From Aureococcus anophagefferens (Eukaryota; Sar; Pelagophyceae; Pelagomonadales; Pelagomonadaceae), in assembly GCF_000186865.1 (NCBI RefSeq), contig NW_008705576.1, positions 730,484 through 794,483 on the forward strand: a DNA stretch of 64,000 nucleotides, given 5' to 3'. How positions within the stretch are numbered: position 1 is the stretch's first letter; every line of letters starts with the position of its first letter. Of this stretch, positions 29,501-37,323 are shown piece by piece. The notes beneath the pieces are model-generated. The model was not told where the DNA came from. It searched no databases and saw only the letters and a list, made by a program, of their open reading frames with translations. The position numbers and the translations under genes were made by a program.

Positions 29501-30562
29501 GCCCAAGGCCGCGTCGCAGGAGGCCGAGGACGACGACGCGTCGTCGGCGGCGTCGAAGCGGCCGAAGCGCGGCGAACCCGCGGCCGCGCCGTCGCCGCCG
29601 GCGTCGCAGGCGTCGGAGCCGCGGCGCCGCGGCCGGCCGCCCAAGGGCGCGGCGTCGCCGCCCAAGTCGCCCCGCGCGGACAAGGTGCGCGTGCTCTTCA
29701 CGGGCGTCGACGTCGGCGCGCGCGAGCAGAAGTGCCTCCGGGACATGCGCGCGGAGCAGGGCACGCCGCGCACGGCGACGCACGTCGTCACCGCGCCCGA
29801 GCTCAAGCGGACCATGAAGCTCCTCGCCGCCGTGTCCGTCGCGGACCACGTCGTCTCCGCCGACTGGCTCTACGCCTGCGGCAAGGCCAAGGCCAGAGTG
29901 GACGAGGCGGCGTACGCCGTCGTCGACGCGGCGCGCGAGAAGGAGTGGCGCTTCTCGCTCGCCGCGTCCCTCGCGGCGAACGCCAAGGGCGTCAAGGTCC
30001 TCGCGGGCTACGCCGTCGCCGTCGCGCCGGGCGCCCACGACGTCGCGAAGCTGCCCGCGAACCCGGACCTGAAGGACATGGTCGAGTGCGCGGGCGGCGC
30101 GTTCCTGCCAGGGCAGCACAAGAGAGCGAAATTCCCAACTTCAAAGGCTCCGATCTCGGCCATTTTCCACTCGTTTTGGCTGATTTTTGGACGAGCGATC
30201 ATCTCTCGGAACGGTCTCGAAGCGTGGATGTGTTTTCCGTAACGCGCACGCGCAAAACACTCACGTTGAAGCGACGTTGAATCACCCTTGTGCTGCCCAG
30301 GTTCCTGCGCGCGCCGCCGACGACGCCGCCCGAGGGCTCCTGGCCCAAGGGGCTGCTCCTCGTGGGCCTGCCGGAGCTGCTCGTGGAGTCGTCGAAGAGC
30401 CGCGCCGCGTCCAAGTGCCTCGCGGCGCTCGGGAACCTGCAGCCCGCGACGGTCGCGGGCGTCCTCGAGCCCGCCGCGCTCTACTCGACGATCCTCGCGA
30501 AGAAGCTCGACCCGAAGCGGTGCCTCAAGGTGCCCAAGAGCCTCAAGGGCAAGTGCCTCTAG
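26558..30562 (+). CDS. MDC1-like DNA-damage mediator: FHA, TQ clusters, AT-hooks, C-terminal BRCT pair
   Basis: The N-terminal FHA domain (~27-135) shows GSAEGPWD, the phosphothreonine-binding TVSRRHATIE strand and VGSSNGT. Then come repeated acidic units (DEDNDETQLPGDDD and several ETQAWA/ETQLD copies), i.e. clustered TQ sites as used by ATM/ATR-type kinases. A basic region follows with at least four AT-hook-like GRP cores (KRRGRPPKK, KRGRPKK, KRGRPPK, RRGRPPK). The C-terminus from KVRVLFTGVD (29685) resembles a tandem BRCT, including VSADWLYACG. A 200-bp introner (30101-30300) splits the second BRCT. The order matches animal MDC1. The reading frame shifts three times in repetitive DNA (near 27520-27600, 28470-28500 and 29010-29030), probably sequence errors or very short introns, so the exact protein is uncertain. 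Confidence 0.75.
30101..30300 (+). mobile_element. Introner, family 1 (192 bp) plus 8-bp duplication = 200-bp GT-AG intron
   Basis: The element 30109-30300 begins CAGGGCAGCACAAG and ends CTTGTGCTGCCCAG. It is flanked by perfect GTTCCTGC copies at 30101-30108 and 30301-30308. Donor GT is from the duplication, acceptor from the element. Removal joins GGAF to LRAPP (phase 2) and completes the second BRCT. Orientation 'beta'. Confidence 0.93.
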
Positions 30563-30680
30563 TAAGCCTGGAGCGTGTCTTTCTCGCGAGGCGTCGTAAA
30601 CCCCCGGAGCGTCCTAGACGTCGCGAGGAGGCCGCCTTACGCGAGCCCGAGGGCGACGACGCGTCCGGAGGCCGCGCGTC

Positions 30681-31082
30681 CTAGAGCGACATGAACTCGG
30701 GCTTGTGCTGCTGCCGCGCGAGCTTGCGTTTTCGGTGGCGCGCCTCCTTGGAGCTCCACATGAGGCACGGGTGCCGCGCGTCGGCGTTGTCGCCGACGGC
30801 GCAGTAGGCCGCGTGCATCGCCTCCACCTGCTTCTTCATGTCGTCGGACCGGTCCGGCCGGTGGTCCGGGTCGTCGGCGCGCTTCTGGATCTGGGCGCAG
30901 AGCGCCGTCTCCGCGCGGCCGGCGCCCGGGTGGCACCAGAAGTCGTGCATGAGGTTCATCTCCTTCTCGACCTCTTCTTTCGAGAGCTTCGGTGGCATCT
31001 TGGCCTCCGCGTCGGCGCTCGCGGCCTCGTCGGCGGCGTAGGCGATTGGTGTCACTAGCATGAGCAGCGCGGTGAGGCGCAT
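30681..31082 (-). CDS. Small secreted Cys-containing protein, 133 aa
   Basis: The start at 31082 is chosen because it opens a clean signal peptide (MRLTALLMLVTPIAYA, cleavage near ADE); the frame is open further upstream without such a feature. The mature part is charged and helical with four cysteines (FWCHPGAG, ALCAQIQ, AAYCAVG, HPCLMW), likely two disulfides. The C-terminus is basic (RHRKRKLARQQHK). No family was recognised. It is divergent from the PAS-like membrane gene, 202 bp apart. Confidence 0.65.
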   Translation of the reverse strand: MRLTALLMLVTPIAYAADEAASADAEAKMPPKLSKEEVEKEMNLMHDFWCHPGAGRAETALCAQIQKRADDPDHRPDRSDDMKKQVEAMHAAYCAVGDNADARHPCLMWSSKEARHRKRKLARQQHKPEFMSL

Positions 31083-31284
31083 GGTGGTCGCGGAGCAGGG
31101 CGCGGCCGACGACACGCGGAGCCTGCGATGAACGCAAGCGCGACTCTCGCCACAAACGCTGAGGTCGATCGAGGTGCAGCAACCCTGTCGAGCTCGGCCG
31201 TCATCGACGCCGAAGCAATCTCTGCCCCTCGACGCGCGCATCCGCCTTGACGCCGCCCGTCGCCCCGCCGCTCTCGCCGCCGCC

Positions 31285-34278
31285 ATGGCGCGCCGGCCGC
31301 GCCCGCCGGAGAAGCGCCAGGCCATCGGCGACCTCTTCACGGAGCGCCTGGACTACGCGCCCTTCGTCATCATCGTCATGGGCTTCGGCGTGCACCTGAT
31401 CATCAACTCCTACGACTACAGCGACCTCTACTACGGGGGCTTCGTGCTGCTGATCACGGCGACCTACGTCATCGCGTCGGCGCCCCCGCGGTCCACGGAC
31501 ACGCGCGCCGCGGCGCCGTCGGGACGCGCGCCGGTTCCGCCGCGAAACCGAACCCCCGCGCAGGCTCTTCATGTTCTTCCTCGTGACGACGATCTACTAC
31601 GCCGTGCTCTGCACCTTCATCTCGTCGAGCGTGCGGGACCGCCACGCGAAGCTGCGCGACGGCACGTGCGAGGCCGTGCGTCCGCGGTGGGTCTGCCAGT
31701 TCAACGTCTGCTTTTGGGCCGTCTGCGTCAGGGCAGCAAAAGGGTGATTCAACGTCGCTTCAACGTGAGTGTTCCGCGCGCGCGCGTTTCGGAAACAGCA
31801 CCCACGCTTCGAGAGCGCTCCGAGAGATGATCGCTCGTCCAAAAATCAGCCGAAACGAGCGGAAAACGACCGAGATAGGAGCCTTTGAAGCTGGGAATGT
31901 CGCACCCTTGTGCTGCCCAGGTCTGCGTCTGCAGCCTCTTCTACTCGTCGCTGAGCTCGCTCATGGCGCTGCGCATGACGCCGGAGTTCGCCATCGACAT
32001 GCACTGGAAGAGCTCGTCCGTGCTGCTCTTCATCATCGGCCTCATCAACGCGATCGATTTAGCCATTATTTGCGTCACGCCGGGCCTCGCGTCGTCCTAC
32101 GGCTACCGCTGGCGCGCGATCCCCTGGAAGGCGCTGATCACGTCGGAGTGCCTCTTCTGCGCCTTCCGCTGCAGCCGGACGCGCACGGGGAAGCTCATCG
32201 AGGCGCCGCGGAATTTAGCCGTCGCGGCGACGCCCGCCGAGGCCGCGCTCTGGCAGGAGCTCGAGGACTCCATGCTCGCCGTCATCTGCGTGTCGCGGGA
32301 CCTGCGCGTGGCCATCTGGAGCGCCGGCGCCGCGGATTTGGTGAAGATGGGCGCGGCGCCGCGGACGCTCCGGGATCTGCCGTTCCGGACGCCCGAGGAC
32401 CGCGCGCGCGCCTGTGTGGAATTCAAATCTTCAACCCGACTTCAATGTGCGCGTATGCGAATGTTTTGACACGAGCACTTCCGCCGTGCTTCGAGAACTC
32501 GCTAAGAGCAATCGATTCGTCCAAAAATCAGCCGAATCGACTTCGATTTGACCGAGCTCGAGAATTCTCAAGTTTGGCCCCGACGTCCCAGCTCACTGGT
32601 TGATTTGCACACAGGCGCGCGCGATCGCGCAGGTCGAGGCGGCCTTCGCGGGGGGCGTCGAGCCGCGGAAGCGCGAGCCCTTCGTCTTCTGGCTCGACGG
32701 CGCCGGCGGGGCGTTGGCGCTGTCCGTGGAGGCCATCGCGTCGTCGCGCGACGGGGTGGATTCGGTCGCGCTCTTCTGCACGCCCATGGACCCCATGCTC
32801 CTCTCCTTCGGGGGCGAGGGCCGGGACCTGCGGGGCCGCGCGGCGCAGCCGACGCTGAAGGGCGGCGCGCCGGGCGAGGCGCCGACGGCCGTGCAGCGCC
32901 TCTTCCGGTCCGAGCGGTCGGCGGCCGCGCCGCTGCTCTCCGACGGCGGGTCCGTGCCCGAGCTCTACGACGGGTCCGTCGCGTCCTACGACTCCGTCGC
33001 CGAGACGCCGCGCGTGGCCGGCGAGCGGGGCAAGGCGGGGCCCGTGGGCGTCGACTTCGAGACCGCGGAGGGCCCGGACGCGGACCCGAGCGAGGTCCTG
33101 CTCCTGCAGTTCCGCGCGTCGACGGGGCGCATGACGGGCAAGGCCTTCGCGCCCCACGCGGGCGTCACGCGCGCGCCGGACCTGACGGAGCGGAGCGGCG
33201 TGCTGCGGCGCGGCGTCACGGTGGACCGGCCCGGGGTCTACGCGTGGGCCTACGTCTGGGGCGAGACGTTCGTGAGAGTCTCGGCTCCCTCGTCCTACGC
33301 GGCGCCCTGGGTCTTCGGCGGCTTCGGCGGGGCGACGTCCTGGCGCCACCTCGTGGACTTGGTCGAGGAGAGCGAGGACGACTCGGCGTCGGACCCGACG
33401 AAGCGCTGCGTCGGCGGCCACGTCGAGGTCGGCGAGGATTCGACGCTATTGCGGTGGTGCGTGCGCTTGGAGGGCGTGACGGACCCGGAGGTCGTGCTGC
33501 CGCTGGCCGGGCGCGTGCCCCTCCCCTTCGAGAAGCTCTGGCTGGTGTCCCTGCGCCACGACGGCTACCTCAAGGAGTTCTCCGGCGGCGGCTCGTTGGC
33601 CGAACTGGAGGCGTCGGGCCGGCTCCAGGTCGTCTCCGACGCGCACGTCGTGCTCAAGGCGACGACCGTGTCCGCCGAGGTCTACGCGGCGGCGAAGCGG
33701 CGCGTCAAGGCCTTCGCCAAGGCGCGCCAGGAGCTCAAGCGGGCCCACGCGGCGCCGTCCGCGACGGACAGGGCAGGAAAAGAGAGCGAAATTCCCAACT
33801 TCAAAGGCTCCTTTCTCGGCCGTTTTCCACTCGTTTCGGCTGATTTTTGGACGAGCGATCATCTCTCGGAACGGTCTCGAAGCGTGAATGCTTTTCCCGG
33901 AACGCGCGCGCGCGGAACACTCACGTTGAAGCGACGTTGAATCTCTCTTGTCCTGCCCAGGCGACCGAGGCGGAGCTCGACGACGCGCGGCGCGCGTACG
34001 ACGCGGCCAAGAAGCACATCCAGGCCGCCTTCGCCACCTACCTGCGGGGCAACGAGGAGCGGCAGGCGCGGCGCTCTCTGGGCATCCTCGACGAGCGCTA
34101 CTCGCGGCACCAGACGCGCCTCGAGCTCCTCTTCGCGGGCAACGCGTGCGAGCGGTCGAGCCTCGCGCGGCTGCCCGAGAACCTCGTCGAGCACGTCGCC
34201 GGCTACATCACGATGACGGACCACGACCTCCACATCGCCTGCAGCCGCAACGCGACGCCCCCCGACGGCCTCGCCTAA
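31285..34278 (+). CDS. Multi-pass membrane protein with PAS-like domain, five exons, 769 aa
   Basis: Exons are 31285-31490, 31564-31720, 31921-32403, 32615-33760 and 33961-34278 (2310 nt, all phases consistent). The N-terminal ~210 residues have four or five transmembrane helices (FVIIVMGFGVHLII, GFVLLITATYVIA, FMFFLVTTIYYAVL, the segment across the exon 2/3 join, VLLFIIGLINAIDLAIICV). A PAS-like region follows (~250-345: MLAVICVSRDLRVAIWSAGAADLVKMG), then a beta-rich domain with VYAWAYVWGETFVRV and a helical C-terminus. The layout suggests a membrane sensor; ligand and output are unknown. Three of four introns are introners (two family 1, one family 2); the first is an ordinary 73-bp GT-AG intron (31491-31563). 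Confidence 0.75.
31721..31920 (+). mobile_element. Introner, family 1 (192 bp) plus 8-bp duplication = 200-bp GT-AG intron
   Basis: The element 31729-31920 begins CAGGGCAGCAAAAG and ends TTGTGCTGCCCAG. It is flanked by perfect GTCTGCGT copies at 31721-31728 and 31921-31928. Removal is phase 0 and rejoins a transmembrane helix (FWAVC to VCSLFYSS region). Orientation 'alpha'. Confidence 0.93.
32404..32614 (+). mobile_element. Introner, family 2 (203 bp) plus 8-bp duplication = 211-bp GC-AG intron
   Basis: The element 32412-32614 begins CTGTGTGGAA and ends TTGCACACAG. It is flanked by GCGCGCGC at 32404-32411 and 32615-32622. It is in the opposite orientation to the 18680 copy: its CAAATCTTCAACCCGACTTC matches the reverse complement of that copy's far end. 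It contains TCGTCCAAAAATCAGCCGAA, shared with family 1. Excision is phase 0 and joins EDR to ARAIAQVE. Confidence 0.92.
33761..33960 (+). mobile_element. Introner, family 1 (192 bp) plus 8-bp duplication = 200-bp GC-AG intron
   Basis: The element 33769-33960 begins CAGGGCAGGAAAAG and ends TTGTCCTGCCCAG. The flanks are GCGACGGA (33761-33768) and GCGACCGA (33961-33968), 7/8 identical, so this insertion has accumulated one change. Donor is GC. Excision is phase 0. Orientation 'beta'. Confidence 0.9.
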
Positions 34279-34284
34279 TAAGCG

Positions 34285-36437
34285 TTAGTCGTCGCGGACG
34301 TGCTTCTTGCCCGCGAGGACGTTCTGCGTTCGGAGGAGCGCCGCGGGGTCCAGGAGGCCCTTGGTCCGCGCGCCTTCCGGCGCGTTCTTCAGGATGTCCT
34401 CCAGCGGGTCGTCCGTGCCGTCGGCGAAGACGCGGTCCCGGTTCCGCGCGATGGCCTCGCCGACGCGCGCGCGGACGTCGGGGTCGCCGCTGTCGTACAA
34501 ATTCTTGCAGACGTCGTAGGCCAGGCCCCCGGCGTTGCCGTCGAAGCGCGGCGCGCTGCGCTTCGCCTTCTCCTGGTCGCCGCCGGCGCAGGTCAGGGCC
34601 GTCCACGCCGGGTAGGTCGTCTTCCCGTCGCCGTCCCGCCTCGGCTTCTTGTGGAGTTTGACGGTCACGCGCCCGCTCTTGACGACGTGGCGGCTCGCCG
34701 ACGGCACGACGTCGTCGTCGAGCGCCGTTTTTTTCAGCCGGTAGTTGGCGCCGCGCAGGCCCAGGACCTTGAGGTCGAAGGCGTCCGTTTGGACGTCGCA
34801 CGTGACCTTTGCGGCGTTTTCGACGCCCGCCAACCCCACGACGACGTTGACCCACGCGCTGTGCTCGTCGCCCTGGTCCCAGCCGAACTTCGTGATGGGC
34901 GTGAAGACCGGGCCCTCCGCCGCCGCCGGCGCCGCGGTCTCGATCTTCCGCGGCGCGCCGCCGCCGCCGCCGCCCGCGAGCGGCCGCGGCGGCGGGCAGT
35001 AGACCTCGTCGTCGCTGTCGTCGCCTAATCCCGCGTAGGGGTCGGGCCCGGGCGGCCGGCGCCGCCGGGGCGCCGGCGCGGGCTTGGGCGCGGGCTTGGG
35101 CGCCGCCGGCGGCGCCGTCGCGCGGTGGAACGCCGCGGCGAGCGCCTCCTCCTCCGCGGCTTTGGCCTCGGCCCGCGCCCGGGCCTCCGACGCCTCGGCG
35201 TCGCGCCCCGCGGCGATGCCCTCGACGTAGATCGCCTCCGCGGCCGCGCCCTTCATCGCCTCGAGGTCCCGCAGCATCTCGCCGGCGACCGCGTCCCGGT
35301 TCTTCTTGAGAGCGTACCTGGCCGCGGGCGCGGCCTCCTCGGCCTCCGTCGCGGCGGCGGCCGCGGGCTCGTCCGCGCGCGCCGCGACGGCCTCGCCCGC
35401 GGTCCCGGCGGGCGGCGCCGCCCGGCGCACGGCCTTCTCGGCGGCCGCGGACCGCTCGGCGGCACGGTCGCGCGCGCGGTCCGCGGCCGCCGCGCGGCGA
35501 TGGTGCACCGCGCCCGGCTTCGCCGGCGCCGCCGCGGGCGTCGGCGTCGCCGGCGCCGCCTCGGGCTTCCGCGCGAAGGCCGAGAGCGGACGACCGCGGG
35601 CGCCTGCGCCGCGACCTTCTTCAGGCCCTCGCTCGGCGGCCGCTCGGGCGCGAAGCGCGCCGGCGGCGGCCGCTGCTTCGCCGGCGGCTTCGCCGGCGGC
35701 TTCGCCGGCGGCTTCGTGAGGTCGATCTTCGCCATGAGCGCCTCGAGCTTCCGCTCCTCGCCGGGGATGCGCAGGCGCGGGTCCACGGGCACGCCGCCGT
35801 CGAAGGCGAGCTCGCCCGCGTCGTCGTCGTCGAGCGTCGGCGTGCGCGCGGGCTTGGGCTCGAGCCGCGAGGGCGCCGGCGGGAACTGGGGCGCGGGCCC
35901 CTGCTTCTTCCTCGGCGCCGGCGGCGCGGCGTCCGGCAGCTTCGTCGCCGCCGCCGCCGGCGCGCCGCCGTCGCCGTTGAGGAGCTCGAGCTCGCGCGCG
36001 GCCGTCTTGCGAACGAACGACGCGGCGAGCTTCTTCACGGCGGGCCGCGACGCGCGCGCGAGCAGCCGCTTCGCCTCGGCGAGCTCGGCGGCGAGGGCCG
36101 CGACGTCGCCGGCGGCCGGCGCCACGTCGACGGCCGGCGCGGGCGCCGCGTCGCCGTTGAGGAGCTTCAATTCGCGCGCCGCGTGCTTCCGCGCGAAGCT
36201 CGAGAGCAGCCGCCGCAGCGACGGCGCCCGGGCCTCGGCGAGGCACCGCTTCGCCTCCGCGAGGTCCGCGGCGACCTCCTGGATGAGGTCGTCGTTGGCG
36301 GCAGAGAGGTACGGCGCCGCGCCGCCGAGGCGGTGGATCTTGTCGTCGAGCAGCTCCCGCGCCTGCGCCTCGCGCCCGTCGCTGAGCTTGAGGTTCGCGA
36401 AGAGCGTCTTGTCCATGTGGGCCTCGAAGCCGGACAT
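34285..36437 (-). CDS. CacyBP/SIP-like protein with two SIP-N repeats and a CS domain; one frame break
   Basis: The start at 36437 gives a helical N-terminus. Two copies of a Siah-interacting N-domain-like hairpin follow (LAEAKRCLAEARAPSLRRLL ... ELKLLNGD and LAEAKRLLARASRPAVKKLA ... ELELLNGD). A KPPAKPPAKPPAK repeat and a long Ala/Pro/Glu linker come next. The CS/p23-like domain lies near the C-terminus (FTPITKFGWDQGD ... NVVVGLAGVE ... VKSGRVTVKLHKK). CacyBP links E3 ligases and HSP90-type chaperones; having two N-repeats is unusual. The reading frame shifts at about 35590 (the total span is not a multiple of three), either a sequencing indel or a very short intron, so the linker sequence is unreliable. 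The stop is only 6 bp from the convergent neighbour's stop. Confidence 0.7.
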
Positions 36438-36614
36438 GGTCGACCTAGGCGTCAGGGAGGGCGAACTGCGGGGATCTTGCTGCGGCGAGGCTCTCGCTAA
36501 GAGAGGCCCATGCCTTCCCCCAAAGACGATGTTGCCCTTCAAAATGAACCCGTGCAAGTGTCCAACCGGGCAGCTAGCTCGATCGAGTTCTTCGTTCGTC
36601 GTTGTCCGACGACG

Positions 36615-37304
36615 ATGTGGGGCGGGCGCGACCCCTTCGACGACCCGTTCTTCACGGGCCGCCCGGAGCGGTCCCGGGACCGCGGCGACCGCCGCGACGA
36701 CGACCGGCGCCTCGAGCGGCGCGACCCCTTCGCCCTCATGGACCAGATGATGGGCGGCGGCATGCTCGGCGGCTTCGGCGGCGACATGGACATGGACCGG
36801 CTCCACGAGCGGGGCGCGGGCGGCGGCGGCGGGTCCTTCACGATGATGAGCTCGTCCACGGTCATCTCCGGCGACGGCCGGAGCCGCACGGTCACGAGCC
36901 ACTCGAGCCAGCACGGCGGCGGCCCGATGGTCAGCGAGCGCCGCGAGCAGGTCCGCGGCGGCGGCAGCGAGACCATCTCCTGCGCGCGGCGCATCGGCGA
37001 CCGGAGCCGGACCATCACGAAGGAGCGCGACCGCCGCGGCGACGAGCGGACGATGGACACCATCGAGAATATGGACGCGGACGCCGTGGAGCTGGACCGC
37101 TTCGACGACGACTTCCAGCGCCACGCCAGCGGCCGGGCCCAGATGCTCGACTTCCAGCGCGGCTTCCCGCCGGGCATGCTCCAGGAGGCGCAGCGCGGCG
37201 GCGGCGGCCGCCGGCCGAGCGACGCGCGCGCGCTCGAGGCCTACGACCTCGACCGCGACGACGAGGCCCGGCCGCCGCGCCGCCGGAGCCGCTGGGGCTT
37301 CTGA
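36615..37304 (+). CDS. Myeloid leukemia factor (MLF) family protein, 229 aa
   Basis: The start at 36615 is taken because MWGGRDPFDDPFF is the family-like beginning; an earlier in-frame GTG/ATG region lacks similarity. Features are repeated DPF motifs, a Met/Gly-rich stretch (MMGGGMLGGFGGDMDMD), then FTMMSSSTVISGDG and SHSSQHGGGPMVSERRE. These correspond to the MLF core with its SSS.... beta strand. The C-terminus is basic (RPPRRRSRWGF). MLF proteins shuttle between nucleus and cytoplasm and interact with chaperone and COP9-linked factors in animals. Family membership is likely; role in algae is unknown. Confidence 0.75.
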   Translation: MWGGRDPFDDPFFTGRPERSRDRGDRRDDDRRLERRDPFALMDQMMGGGMLGGFGGDMDMDRLHERGAGGGGGSFTMMSSSTVISGDGRSRTVTSHSSQHGGGPMVSERREQVRGGGSETISCARRIGDRSRTITKERDRRGDERTMDTIENMDADAVELDRFDDDFQRHASGRAQMLDFQRGFPPGMLQEAQRGGGGRRPSDARALEAYDLDRDDEARPPRRRSRWGF

Positions 37305-37323
37305 GGCGCGCACGTTCCCTCCC

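Noticed and set aside
31491..31563. 73-bp intron as another introner
   Set aside because: It has no flanking duplication, no shared blocks and no inverted ends; it looks like an ordinary intron.
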